A stretch of DNA of 64,000 bases from Agriotes lineatus. Taxonomy: Eukaryota > Arthropoda > Insecta > Coleoptera > Elateridae. The notes below the pieces were generated by a model. The model did not search any database. It saw nothing but the letters and a program-made list of their open reading frames with translations, and was not told the DNA's origin. Below are positions 48,197 through 59,587 of this stretch, piece by piece. A program made the translations under genes and the position numbers. Position 1 is the stretch's first letter. Every line of letters begins with the position of its first letter. The stretch is taken from assembly GCA_940337035.1 (NCBI GenBank), contig OW679197.1, positions 35,469,219 to 35,533,218 of the forward strand. Reading direction: 5' to 3'.

Positions 48197-48603
48197 AAAA
48201 AATCCAAAATGTTCAAAATTCTTGCTTGCGGTTTATTTATGGAATAAAAAGACGTGAGCACATTACGCATAAAATAAAAGAAACCAAATGGCTTAATATG
48301 ACTAACCGGCGTATTCTGCATACTCTAACGTTTTATCATAAAATTATCAAATTTAGTTCACCACCTTATATTTGCAACTTGATTAGATATCGCACTGATG
48401 TTCACAATCTTCAGTTAAGGCATAGAGGCTTAATAACTCCTCCAGTTCACCGCACTCAATTATTTAAGCGCTCGTTTTCATACGTTTTTAAGCTATATAA
48501 CTCGATTCCTTCAGCGTTTAAACAACTGTCAATTTCTTCCTTCAAGAACAATGTGTTTGAGTGGTTAACTAATAATACTGAGTTGCTCCTCAGTGGTTAC
48601 TAA
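48193..48603 (+). pseudogene. LINE polyprotein C-terminus, second copy (5'-truncated)
   Basis: The 136-codon frame aligns along its whole length with the last about 130 residues of the LINE at 34.5 kb: KKIQNVQNSCLR, WLNMTNRR, YRTDVHNLQLRH, LFKRSFSY and SISSFKN. It is open to its stop but lacks endonuclease and RT, as expected from incomplete reverse transcription. Differences throughout show it belongs to another subfamily rather than being a recent duplicate. It ends at TAA 48601-48603. Confidence 0.88.
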
Positions 48604-48695
48604 TTTCTATTGGTTATATCTACACTTATTAATTACTGTCTTTGCTTTTTTAGTAGCGTTTAGCTGATCGTATACCTATGACTAGCTTTATTACT

Positions 48696-48850
48696 TTCCC
48701 ATACCCATAGGTATAGGGAAGTCTTGGAATCATGAAAATTTTGGAAATCGAGATTTTCACAGAAATATCCGTTTTGGGCCTCTAGGAACCCAAAAAAGCG
48801 GTTTTAAAAAAATGTCTGTCTGTGTGTGGGTGTGTGGGTGTGTGGGTGGG
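48696..48850 (+). repeat. GTCTG-module repeat, copy 2
   Basis: A small inverted repeat (TTCCCATACC and GGTATAGGGAA, 48696-48720) is followed by GGAAGTCTTGGAATCATG, TCGAGATTTTCAC, CAAAAAAGCGGTTTT and a TGTCTGTCTGTGTG...GGGTGGGTG run. Order and sequence match copy 1 on the minus strand at 25459-25578. Confidence 0.75.
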
Positions 48851-49981
48851 TGACTCTCCTACAGACGAAAGTATTGCTCCGATTTTGATGCGCTTTGGAA
48901 TTGCGGGGGTGTAACAAAAATTCATCGACAAAATAAGCTTTTCAAAAAAATCCGAAACCGGAAACGGAAGTTACGCATGTTTTTTTGGTATCACTGTTTT
49001 CGTGATTAAAATTTTGAAAATTTTATCGCGGATAACGATAGAGGGTCATAAGACAAATCTGTTAGTTTTTTGCCGAACTCGCTAGGTTTAAAATGAAGGG
49101 CGCTATAATTTTTTGAAAATTTTGAGTTTAACGCCCTATTACTCAAAAACGGATGAATCGATTCAATTGATTTTTTTTTCTGAATAGTATATGAAAGCTA
49201 ACATGAGGTGATATAAAAAGTGTTTTGAAAAATATTAAGGGGCCTAAATTACAAATTTTCAAAATTTTGGAAATTTTCTAAAAATCATTTCTCAAAAACT
49301 GCCCACAGGAATTTGTTTAAACTTCATACACTGATAGAGCCCGAAAAGGGCTATCGATCTGTTTTTTAAAGAATCTTATGAATTATCTGTGGCGCCCTCT
49401 ACAAAGCTTTGAAGTTTGAAAATTTAAACCCCTTTAATTAATAAACAAAACAAGATAGGTAGCTGGGGTTTTCACTGAATTGCTCAGTGCATAATGGAGC
49501 ATATGAATATGTAAAAAAATATTACACTCGTGGATATATGTAAGCGCACCGGCCCCCTCCCCCCTCTATTTTTGAAAAATAATGTTTTTATTCTAACGGT
49601 TGTTATATTTTTGCGTCAAAGAATCTTTTTCCGCGAAAATAAAAAAATCGATTTTGTATGCCCTAGAAAATATAATTTCCAGGTACTTAGAAAATTTCAC
49701 CTCGGTGCTACAGCCGTTTTGAGGAAAATAATACATAAAAAGCACAGTGGCGGCTTGTCCACTTGGCGCCATCTACAGAAGCTCGGTGGTCACGTTTTGA
49801 ACTACACATTCTTTTATATTTACCCGCAATTTACGTGAAAGTGTAAACGCTTATCACGGTGAAGACGTGAGTCATCGAGTTGAAATTTTGATATGTTGTA
49901 AAGACTGTTGAATAAAGACGATATGAACAGTTTCCAGTATGGGAAAGTCCAGGGAGGTAGTCACGTCCACTTTTTTTTTTC

Positions 49982-50040
49982 TACGGTGGTGAAGAATAAC
50001 AGGGGTTCTTTATTTTTAAAGAACCAGCTGACCACCATCG
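49982..50040 (+). repeat. Hairpin upstream of the second LINE tail
   Basis: CGGTGGT at 49984-49990 pairs with ACCACC near 50031, and the inner GGTTCTTTA (50004) pairs with TAAAGAACC (50017). It occupies the same relative place as the hairpin at 37362-37403 in the first copy. Confidence 0.6.
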
Positions 50041-50145
50041 TTTTTCTAGTTAATTTAAAATGTAAAGAAAAGATTATATATTACCTTTACATGTATGTTG
50101 TTAACTAGAAATAAACATTATTATTATTATTATTATTATTATTAC

Positions 50146-50450
50146 ATTATTGTAAACCTCACTGCCACAGGGACTTGGAAAAATCGGACTGTTGCAGAGG
50201 AGAATAATAAGGTGTAAATGTATACGTTTTAATGGAAATGCAGTTTTGTACTGAAACAACGGAGCACGATGATTAATTACATTGAGATGATTATAATCAA
50301 GAAAAAAATCTGGTGTGATACACTCGCCCAACAGTGATCTTTAATTAGCCAAAAATTTTCAAAAATTACAAATTCTACAAAAACTGTACAAAATAGTTGA
50401 AGAGTTAAATTTTCTCTAAAATTATAAACTGAATTCAAAAATGTAATAAT
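50146..50450. other. AT-rich non-coding DNA
   Basis: No supported feature. Confidence 0.4.
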
Positions 50451-50921
50451 ACCGGGTGTTCTATTTAAAATAGGAGTTAATAAAAAAAATAGAGAAAAAA
50501 CAAAGGAAACCCGTTTTAGAAGTATTTAACTGGAAAATCACCTATCTCACATCAATACACGTTAAAAATTTAATAAACATGTAAAGTTAAAAAAATCGTT
50601 AGAGCCCGTTTTGAAAAAATCGAAAAAAAACTGAAAAATCACAAGAGTAAACACCTACTTCCGGTAATGCGATTTTCTTCAAACGCTTGCTGTCGCATTT
50701 ACATAGTACAAAAAACTTATATATACAGTTTCAACGCCATACCTCTCTTCGTTTTTGAGATATTCTGTTCACAGAGAGACACACAGACACATAGACAGAC
50801 ACACAGACAGACCAATAAACAAAAACATGTTTTTTGGGTTCACGGGACGTGAAGATCTGTTGAAAACTCAATTTCGAATTTTTGGGGTGAATCCAATACT
50901 TCCTTTATCTTAAAAGGAAGT
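50451..50921 (-). repeat. GTCTG-module repeat, copy 3, with element-like end
   Basis: On the minus strand a hairpin (ACTTCCTTTTAAGATAAAGGAAGT-type, 50898-50921) is followed by GGAAGTATTGGATTCACC, TTCAACAGATCTTCACGTCCCG, CCCAAAAAACATGTTTTT and a GTCTGTCTGTGTGTCTG run (50762-50816), the same order as the other two copies. Downstream, TCTCAAAAACGAAGAGAGG parallels text after the other modules. The segment ends near 50453 with ACCGGGTGTTCTATTT. Confidence 0.65.
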
Positions 50922-51836
50922 AAAAAGGAGAGTTGAAAACTGAAGTAACAATATCAGTCATAACCTTGTAAGGCTATCTATAGGTTTCTGAATTAATTTG
51001 ACATTAAAGAGAGAGGATAATATTGTTCCTATTGAATTGCAGCATAGAAAAGACTATCTGGGATACCATTAAAGCTCACCAAGAGTCAACGTCACAGTAC
51101 AAGAGCACAAGAGCAAATAGACAACGAATGACGTGGAAGAAAGTAGTCAAGAAGCCAAGCACGCCACAGTAGAACAGAAAGATGTAGACAGATGTGGAAA
51201 GTTGCTGCTGAATAGACTGTTGAATGCCGATCAGCAGAAAATACTTGTGTCAAAAGCAGTGACGTATTATAGCAAAAGCCTAAAATACCCGGTCCTCTGG
51301 CACAAAATTTCAGGAGGTGCAAAAGTGTAGTGATAGACAAAAAATGAATTCACTTTGTCATAAAATATTAACTTTTAGCCAGATATCTATTGCAAATTGG
51401 AAAAATATGTTGTATAGTGACACCCTATTGCACCGAAATTACAGTGGAAAGGCATCCCAAGGAACATTCCTCTGCGAATTAGGAGGGTTAGATGTTAACA
51501 GGGAAACACGTAAAAAAATCCGATTTTTTTAAATTTTAAATAGAACGTTCTACTTGTCGAAAGGAACAAGGCGAAAAACCAATATGATTAGCTATGAGGG
51601 GTTAGAATGGAACATTTTGAGAATAGGACCGTTTTCCGTCAATACCTATCACTTGTTTTGAAGAATTTTCGTCACTATGAACTAAAATCTGCTTTAATAA
51701 ATTAAAATTTACACATTCAAAAAGTGTGTCACTTCAGCCGGTCGGCGTTGTGTTTATCCACCAAACATTTTCCACAAGGGGCTTTTGATGCTTGCCTTCT
51801 ACGTTTGCTTCGAGGTGGCTATATGTTTAGTAGTTT
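50922..51836. other. Non-coding DNA
   Basis: Frames at 51092-51532 have no domains and overlap on opposite strands. Nothing else is supported. Confidence 0.35.
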
Positions 51837-51997
51837 TTAACCTAACCTAACTTCTTTTTTCAGAGCAAGAAATTTAAAAAAAAATTCCGCTTCGGGTAAT
51901 GTCGAATTTTTACCGACTAAATCCCCTGCTCTTTTCCCCACTTCCTACTCCGGGATAGCTACCACATCTCATCAGAGAACCTAACTTAACTTAACCT
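51837..51997. repeat. Degenerate CCTAA tracts, left of the R1-like fragment
   Basis: TTAACCTAACCTAACTT (about 51838-51854) and ACCTAACTTAACTTAACC (about 51979-51996) are short degenerate arrays of the complement of TTAGG, the common insect telomere unit. The 125 bp between them is unassigned. Confidence 0.6.
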
Positions 51998-52039
51998 CTT
52001 TTTTAAGTTCGTCGCCAGCATCCGAAATGGATTAACTAG

Positions 52040-52739
52040 AACGAGTTGACCTTACGAACTAGTAACTACCCCAAGGTATTTTAAGGCTTCTGCTGTAATG
52101 GTTCCCGTGTTCTTGATTTTAATCTCAACATTCCTTATTTTTCTTCTAGCGACCAGCGCCACCGCTTCCGTTTTGTTCGGTAACAACTTCAAGCCTTTCG
52201 ACTTCATCCATCTGTTTATTCTGCATAGGGCAAGATTCGTCTTGACTCTGAGTTGCTCTTCGGTTCTACCTATCGTTACAATAGCAACGTCGTCGGCGTA
52301 ACCCACACGGGTGGCTCCTTGCGGTAACGCAATATCTAATACACCGTTACAGTTGAGGTTCCAGAGGAAGGGACCCAGGATAGAACCCTGGGGAACACCT
52401 CTTGTGATGTTTATTTGCAGCGTCCTCGCCACTATTGGCCCTCTGCCTATAAAATAGTCTGCTACTATTTTTACTATGTAGTTGGGAAACTTCCAGTCTA
52501 TAAGCTCCAGTATCGTGTCAGTCCAGGGGGCACTATTGAACCCATTCTCGACGCCAATTGTCAATTATTGTGAGAATGCATAAATTCCTCGCACGGTAAT
52601 TTTTCTGGTTAAGTTCTTTGGCCATCCCCTTCATTAGGTTCATCGCGTCTATTGTAGACACTCCTTTTCTAAACCCAAACTGGCTAGATCTGAGTTTATG
52701 CTCCAGCCTGTCTAGTTTTTCAGAGGTTCGTTGATGGAT
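52040..52739 (-). pseudogene. R1-clade LINE reverse transcriptase fragment
   Basis: On the minus strand: SEKLDRLEHKL and SQFGFRKGVSTIDAM (about 52720-52640), then CILT and, after a frameshift near 52560, VENGFNSAPW (motif A; the LDV.NAFNSa.W form is typical of the R1 clade), RGVPQGSILGPFLWN (about 52415-52370), VGYADDVAI (about 52300-52270), KTEAVALVARRK (about 52155-52120) and ALKYLGVV (about 52085-52060). Most of the RT palm is present, but both termini and the endonuclease are missing. R1-clade elements commonly target specific repeats such as rDNA or telomeres. It is dead by frameshift and truncation. Confidence 0.9.
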
Positions 52740-52775
52740 CAGGTATTCTTAAGCTTTAGCTATAGCGTTTAAGAT

Positions 52776-52888
52776 TAACCTAATTTATTCTAACTTAACC
52801 TAACTCAACCTAACCCTAACCTAACCTATTTTAACCCTAACCCAGACGTAACCTTACCTAACCTAACTTAATCTAACCTATCCTAAAT
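52776..52888. repeat. Interstitial degenerate CCTAA (telomere-like) array
   Basis: About 110 bp dominated by CCTAAC, CCTAACC and TTAACC variants, including CCTAACCCTAACCTAACC. This is the complement of a degenerate TTAGG array, diluted with changes. It sits upstream (minus sense) of the R1-like fragment. Confidence 0.8.
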
Positions 52889-53452
52889 TAACGAAATTTA
52901 ATCTGTAAGAAACTAAAAACTGATCTAATCACGATTTTCAAACTCAATAACAAAAAAATATTCAAATAAATTGAAAACTACGGAATTTTTAAGTGTTCCG
53001 TTTAAATCTTGTTCCCCTAGGCGATTAAAATAATCTAAAATTATGCATACATTTTTGTAATGTTTGTTTGGAATATCAGCGCCATCCGGCGTTGCCGCCA
53101 AACTGTAGTCCACCCGGAAACTGCAACGAAAAATGATTGTAGCAAATAATTTCTTAAGTTTTTTAATCATAACTAAAATATGGGCGTAAAATTTGCATGG
53201 CTTCTAATGGCAAGCATTGTTAATACGTTACTGGTCAAAAGCCCTTTGAGCTCGTCTTGACGGAAATTATGAATTGTTCTCTTTTCGATATAGAAACTGT
53301 AGAAATTGATGTCCGTTTTTTCGAATATTAAAAATTTTCCGGTCCCTTTAAAACCAAGATCAAGAATTTTGGTGCCCGTATATTGGTATTGTCATTCCTC
53401 GGCTTAGAAAGTCATGACAAACCAATACCAATCGAATACAGGCGTTGTCCAT
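52889..53452. other. Non-coding DNA
   Basis: Contains a small imperfect inverted repeat around 53393-53430 (ATTGGTATTG and CAATACCAAT) adjoining the next element. Nothing else is supported. Confidence 0.35.
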
Positions 53453-53557
53453 AATGGTAGGTTCTTCCGGGTTATTCAGTGGTCGTTGATTTGCACTTTT
53501 TAATACTAAGTAAGTTCAAATCAACGACCAGGGCACAACCCGGAAGAACCTACCATT
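53453..53557. mobile_element. Short palindromic MITE
   Basis: AATGGTAGGTTCTTCCGGGTT and GTCGTTGATTTG on the left are complementary to CAAATCAACGAC and AACCCGGAAGAACCTACCATT on the right, about 45-bp arms with a 15-20-nt loop. The high arm identity suggests recent origin. Confidence 0.85.
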
Positions 53558-54059
53558 AAAGCCAATATCAGTCTTAAGGGGTTTTCCTTGCTCGGCAGAT
53601 ATTGCGTCTTACAGTCCCCGACAATATTTTTCTTAACTTAGAAAAATTTGAGCGTAACTTGTTATCAAATGGAGGGAATAAGATAATTATGTTGAGGAAT
53701 TGGTTTAAAGGCACTACATGGCCGTTACAAGGAGCTTGCGACGAATAAAACACAGCTTCACTGTTCTAATGCCTTTCTTTCTATAACGGGTCGAGGATTT
53801 ATTAAAACGCCCTCGTATATCCGACATTCGCATGGCTTTTCTAATTAAAATTTTTTGTCGGGTACGTGATCTCAGCAAAAACTTATCCACACTTAAAACG
53901 TGCTTTGTATACTTTGGATGCTCATGTGAATTCCGCTCAGCTCCTGGTTTAGATTTCCCCGCTATACTTTCGGAGACAAACGTAAGATTCCCGAAATTAG
54001 GCCTCGGGAAGCTGACACGGGAACTAGAATGCATAATTATTAATCTCCTTTGACGGGGT
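53558..54059. other. Non-coding DNA
   Basis: Opposed overlapping frames at 53714-54053 have no domains. I call nothing here. Confidence 0.35.
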
Positions 54060-54440
54060 GCCTACATGCTGCGATCCGAATGTCGTTCATTTGGCGTTTT
54101 CTTTGAGATTAATGATAAGCCAGCTCCGGCTAGAGTTACAGCTTCATCAATTTAGCAGCTAAACGTAATTTTGCAAGTAGTTTGAGTAGATTTCCATGTA
54201 TCATTGATACAAACGACTTGTTTGCTGCGAGCGAGGTAAACTTTGTATAGTCGGGGTAAAATTAACGAGCCATGCGTCTAAGAATTTTCTTTGACAGATA
54301 AGCAGACGGTCGAGAGGAGCCTTTAGAAAGCTCGGATTAATAAAATTACTTTTGATCTATTTTAGTCGAGCAAGCTCGGAATTGATTTCGACGTTTTACT
54401 GCAACTCCAATAACCATTAATCAGAGCCAATTACTTGACG
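54060..54440. other. Unique island with ATTA and TTAATGA motifs, possible enhancer
   Basis: GC-richer than its surroundings, with ATTAATGATAAGCC, ATCATTGAT, GATTAATAAAATTA and CCATTAATCAGAGCC strings. No frame or repeat similarity. Clustered homeodomain-type cores are suggestive only. Confidence 0.25.
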
Positions 54441-55439
54441 TCGTTTCTGTAATAAAATAGAATGACGTTGAAGATCCATACAAGTCTAAATAATTCAATA
54501 ATAATGAAAAGTTTTAAAGAAATTGAAAATAATTATCGAGGGGACTCGTTTGTTAGAAAATAACAATAGAAAACAAATCACACATGGTTATTTATAAAAC
54601 ACGTTTGAACTATTAACTATGTTATTCAATATTATTTTCGGTTGCTCTTAAACAATATTTCATCGACATTTCAACAATCAGGAAAATAGTTTTTTGTTAA
54701 ATTATGTATTTTAGAATACTTGCTTATTTACTAATAAGTAACGTGTTAATTAATGTTAATAAGCGGCAACGTACGTGGTTTTTAACGTTTACTGACGACT
54801 TAAGATCGTGTAAGTATGTAACAGCTGATCAGCTGTAATAATGTGGTGAACTAAAAATAGAATAAGACGCGTTATGTAAAATATCAAGTAAAAATGTGTG
54901 AATGGTATCTCCCAACTTCTAAACTTACTTTCCCAAGTAAGTTATAAGCTTAAAGAATTCAAACTGTAATACTATAGTTTACCTTGTGCTAAAACATAAA
55001 CTAGCTAATATGACTCAAGTGACATGGCTTATAAGTTTGTTACTAAATACAGATAAGCATACATTTTTATATTAAGTTATCTAAAGGCTTAACTATATTA
55101 AATAGTAAAAGAATGCGCAAATAAACAGTTTTGGGCAACCGTCTAGCCGGTGAAATTTCATGGAGTTACGAAGTATCACAACGATGTGCTTGTCAAGAGA
55201 TTTTTAGCATCTGCCTCCAGACCCACATTTCAAATGCGCCAATGCGACGTCTGTCTACGTCCCTGATAGAAAGCACTGAGAAATTAACCAGACAACTTTT
55301 AAGGGATTTAGTGACATCTGAGCCACGTCATATCTTTGTAAGCGACAATGACCCCATTGTCGTTCTGGCCAGCTTCAATTTCGCATTTTCCAAAAGTAAC
55401 AATCATAACTCGATCTGTTATTTCTTTTGTTTTGTTGAT
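54441..55439. other. AT-rich non-coding DNA
   Basis: The 106-codon frame at 55131-55451 is probably chance; its last part overlaps the start of the LINE relic. Nothing else is supported. Confidence 0.35.
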
Positions 55440-56400
55440 GTCGATAATTAAACGATATCGATCAGTAACTACTACAGGTCTAAGATAAGGGGATATCATA
55501 TCCGCCCAACTGTTTAATCTATGCCTAGAAGAGATCATTAGAAATCTCCAAATACCCAGCAAAAATCCAGAACCGGTCACTACAGATTTTTACTTGCGCC
55601 GACTACATAAACTTGGTGGTTCATAATTCAGCTACAATCACACATAGATACTACAGAAAGAAACAGGAGGAACTGATTTAACCACTGACAGCAACAAAAG
55701 TAAACACATGGTCAGTACAAGGGATGAACAAAGATATAATAATGTTTTGCATCTCCAGATAGGCCAAATGCACTTTGATGGTCAGCGAATTTAAATATCG
55801 CGGCTCTGTACCAACGGAGAGAAATGAAAACAGAGTAGAGATCAAACCGATAGCCGCCAATCGATGCTATTGCGATTTTCAAAACTTACTGCTATCATGA
55901 GTAGTGTGTAAGAAGACAATAGTAATGCTCTATCGATCAGTGATCGGGCCAATTGTTATGTATAGAGCAAAAAGTTGAGTACTGACAGCTGCCGAAAGAA
56001 ATATGCCCATAATATGAGAACGGAAAATCCTTACAAAGATATAAGGGCCAATACAGGAAATAGGAAAAGAGGAATCAGAAACAGTCAAGAACTCTGTGAC
56101 AAAAACAAATGGCCAGATGTGGTTACTGAGATAAAGTAATCTAGAATAAGATGGCTCGGATATGTGAAAAAGATGTCTAGCACATGTAGCACCAAGATAT
56201 TATTTAGAGGTAAACCAGAAGTAAGGAGGAAAATCGGCAGCCCCAGAAAGAGATGGATTGATGATGTGGAGGATAACATGAGGAAATTAAGATTAAGAGG
56301 ATGGAGGAGAAAAGTTCACCAATGGAGTGGATAGCAGGACTGTCGTAACACAGGCTAAGGCTCTTCAAGGGCCGTAGCACTACAGAGTAAAGTAACGTAA
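55440..56400 (+). pseudogene. RTE-like LINE relic: RT core to C-terminus
   Basis: Contiguous but broken coding: GLR(stop)GDIISAQLFNLCLEEIIRNLQ (about 55475-55550, the GLRQGD.lS..LFn..LE..ir motif), FTCADYINLV (about 55587-55617, eroded YADDi.lv), KSKHMVSTR (about 55697-55725), AANRCY and VMYRAKS (about 55853-55970, the rcy..L and lYGaE blocks), IRWLGYVKKM (about 56140-56175), KRWIDDVEDNMRKLRLRGWRRK (about 56245-56315) and AKALQGP (about 56350-56370). This is the standard order for RTE-type polyproteins. Stops and frameshifts make it dead. Confidence 0.85.
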
Positions 56401-57635
56401 GTGACTCGACTTGTCACAAAAACCAGTGTGCTCAGAAAATATTTTTCGTAACAGAAATTGTTCGAAACTCTGGTTCGTATTCTACAACATTCTATATCTA
56501 TAACGTTCTTCACAGTACTGCCTCTAAACTTCTACTGCTGTATTTATACAGGTATTTAAAGTTCTATTCCCATATTTGGTTGACTACGATTGGAATTAAC
56601 ATTTTCTGCTAATTAGTGTTAAATGCGAAAAGCCTAATTACTACCTGTAACAAATTTTAAAAGTACACACAACTAGCTTCAGTAGGACATAGGTGGGGTT
56701 TTACTTTGAGGGCGTAGGCGATTTATTATATAAGATAGTTCGTAGAAACAAATAGGCGTTTATTATTCTTTGCTAGGCGCCACTATGTTGGTTACTCTAG
56801 CCTAAAGGTGTTTGCCACGCCTCCAACTCAAAAGAAAACAACCAAGATGCCATAAGAATTCTCAAGTCCATTTCGCTGAATGAACTCACCTTACCTGTAC
56901 TTGCAAGTTATACCACCTGTAACTGCGTCTGCATTATTGCCTTATAATGTACGAAAAACACAATAAAAATTGGAACTGTCCCGTTACCATGTAAATCCAA
57001 TAAAGTATGTAAGTATCCTATGTATGAGGAAGGATAATATTCATGTAAATCCAATAAAGTATGTAAGTATCGTATGCATGAGGGAGGATAATATTCAGGC
57101 AGAAAATTACATACTTATAAATAGTATAGTATAGTAGTAGTAACAGCAACTTAGCAATACCAAATCTGCAGGTACAACGGCATTGGCCAGCTCGAAACGG
57201 TGACCCTATTGGGTGGCGATACCTGGACCAGCAGCTCGGGGAAAGTAATCGGAAAGCTAACAGAATGCTGGCTCCCGGGGAAGGTAAGCTGGGGGTTGAT
57301 AAAATGCTGGCTCGGAAAGGTCGACTAAACTTTCGAAATTAGCTAGCGTCGAGGAAAGCAAGCCAATGATATAATTCAGGGTGATGATCAAGTACTATGA
57401 AAAGATTTTAGGAGTCCGACGGTAATTCAATCAACGATAACGAAAGATCGAACTCCAAGAGCTTTAGTACTGCCAAAGTTTCTAATTATACTAAAATAAC
57501 TAAAGCGTCCGTATGGCCGTAAAATTACTTCTAACAGCTATTTCGGACCACAAAGATGGGAATATGTGAACCACACCTGCCGTAAACTGTAAGTGCTGTT
57601 TGCTAGTATAACTGATGCAAAACTCAGGCGGAAAT
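56401..57635. other. Non-coding DNA
   Basis: Holds the 54-bp tandem duplication listed separately. The stretch 57170-57330 is GC-richer with repeated GCTGGCTC and GGAAAG motifs, unassigned. Confidence 0.35.
56988..57095. repeat. Tandem duplication of a 54-bp unit
   Basis: Two adjacent copies (56988-57041 and 57042-57095), each beginning CATGTAAATCCAATAAAG, differ at only three or so positions, so the duplication is recent relative to other repeats here. Confidence 0.95.
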
Positions 57636-57639
57636 TTTA

Positions 57640-58335
57640 AAATGTAAAATATTCTAACACTACTCCAATTTTTTGAAGCAAGCCCTTTGTGTTGCTTTGC
57701 TCCGCATGCATTTCTAATTCTTTATATTTGTCTTGTAGATATGCGTTCTTGTCTCTTTTACTACCGGCCTGCATTATCCGTGTGAGATGTTACTACAGGT
57801 CTAATTTTTGGCGATTGTTGGATGACAAAAATGTTTAAGTTTTTTCTTCTATTCGATTAAGTTCACGGTTGTTGCGCTTCTCTTCCTGGCTTATTTACTT
57901 AGACTTTAAGTATTCAAAATTGCAGTCGTAATACACTTCCTCAAGTTTACCCAAAGTTGTTCCGAATCTTGTTTATTCGTTACACGCATGTTATTTAGAC
58001 TTTCTGTGATACTGTCCTTGAAAGCGTTTACATCTAGGTAATGATGTATGTTTAGGATAGGAATTGATGATCAGGTCGTATATACGCTCCTGGAAGGGTT
58101 TTACATAATTTGATTGATGATCTGCACCTGGTGTTAATGAGGATATGATAGTTACGGTATTGTCCATCGGGTGACACAAGTGTATAATCGCTATTGTGTT
58201 CAAAATACTCGTACTGTACTAGTCGGGAGGTTCGTTTATTCTGATTACCTATATCAAATTCGCCAAAAGAGTTTTCAAACGCACATCAATCTGCATCTTG
58301 CTTATCTTTAAATTTCAATTGCTCATGATGATAAT
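57640..58335 (-). pseudogene. RTE-like LINE endonuclease and linker relic
   Basis: On the minus strand: FGEFDIGNQNKRTSRLVQY (about 58265-58210, the GkfGiG.rNeRG.rLvqfa endonuclease motif), VSPDGQYRN (about 58175-58145, eroded WiSPDG.trNeID), RSSIKLCKTLPGA and PDHQFL (about 58125-58065, the r.ss...vrtypGAd.gSDH motif with the terminal SDH changed to PDH), QLWVNLRKCI (about 57970-57940) and LQDKYKELEMHAEQ..TKGLLQKIG (about 57745-57670, the linker before RT). Frameshifts and stops are present and no RT follows. It is opposite in strand to the RTE relic at 55.4 kb. Confidence 0.75.
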
Positions 58336-59433
58336 AACTTTACGCCAAGGGAAAGCTTTTCAGATTGCAGTTCAATATAGAAAACTTCTATTTTTTCATT
58401 ATCTAAATTGTTGGTGAGCCCAAAATATATGCAATTTTCGGAAAAGGGAAGGTTTGCATCTTTTTTATCTTACTAGAACATTAAATTTAAATCTTATAAT
58501 ATGAAAGCTTTGAAAGCAAATCATAGCATATATTTGTTCAGGTTTATGTGAACATTTGTAATTATAATAATTAAATTTTTATTTATTATTTACAACACAA
58601 ATATATGTGACCATTCACCTACCTAATTTTCATTTTCCAATTCAAACTGTATTCGATGTATTAAAAATTTCTATTTTTATAAGTTAATATTTACATGCAC
58701 TGAGTTTTCTAATTATATTAACCCCGGTTGTCAGACAGTTCTTTAACAATTTCCAGTTATAAAAATTACGACTATCTGTACAGTTTTTCTTAAAATATTG
58801 TGTAACATTTATAATTTTTAGAGCAGCATCTTAATTCGTTCTTCAAAATCGCCAAATAAGTGATCTGCCTTTTTCTTTAGTTAACTTACATAATGTCATA
58901 ATTTTACTAATATATTGAAGTGATACTAGCTTCCACTATTAGCTCCACTTACAATACAATTATTTATGTTTGAACATTTGTAATAATTAGCCCCACGCTA
59001 CTTATGACCAAATTTCCCTTATAATGACAAATCTTTTTGTGCCCTTAAATTATTCACTGTGCAATTATATTACGTTTTCTAACTAGCTCAGCTTATATTA
59101 TTTGAGATACAATCGATTCTTATATCAAGTAAGGTCATCCGTAAATTATAATTATTTAGTCTAATTCTCAAATTTAAAGTTGAAATTAAATATGGCGTGT
59201 CGGTAATACAGATCACCACTTTATCTATTCAAAATTAGACGCATTTTCCTTTTTAACTTCACTTCGGCGAAAATGCTACTGTATTTTAGCGAAAATCGTG
59301 CGACACTCATTAATGACCAATAGAACAATTAGTTCACGAGCCGTAACCAAGACAACAACAAACATTTTTGGATATTTTTTGTAGGTGGACTAACCTAACT
59401 GTGATTAATAAGTGGAAATTTTTTGACATTCAC
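58336..59433. other. Very AT-rich non-coding DNA
   Basis: No supported feature. Confidence 0.4.
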
Positions 59434-59587
59434 AGTTGTTAATATGTTGGTGACACTGTAAGTCTATGTCAAATTCGAGGTTAGCAGGTTAGGCTTTGCG
59501 TCAGTTTTGACACAGACTGACGCAAAACCTAACCTGCTAACCTCGAATTTGACATAGACTTACAGTGCCACTAACATATTAACAACT
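59434..59587. mobile_element. Palindromic MITE, copy 2 (near-perfect)
   Basis: A 154-bp inverted repeat whose arms, from AGTTGTTAATATGTTGGTG inward through CTATGTCAAATTCGAGG and TTAGCAGGTTAGG to TTGCGTCAG, pair almost perfectly, leaving a loop of about 12 nt at 59505-59516. It is the same family as 9986-10100. The integrity of the arms implies recent insertion or arm homogenisation. It is non-coding. As RNA it would form a long hairpin. Confidence 0.93.

Larger units (their letters stand above)
48604..50145 (+). mobile_element. Long 3' region and ATT tail of the second LINE copy
   Basis: About 1.5 kb separate the stop codon from (ATT)n at 50118-50145, with AATAAA before it, matching the tail of the first copy. 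The first copy has only about 250 bp here, so most of this region (roughly 48690-49970, including the GTCTG module) is probably an insertion or a subfamily-specific 3' extension. A hairpin at 49982-50040 precedes the tail. The frame 49530-49838 has no domain. Confidence 0.6.

Noticed and set aside
49530..49838. 102-codon frame in the long LINE 3' region
   Set aside because: No domain and low-complexity content; lies in the repeat-like 3' extension.
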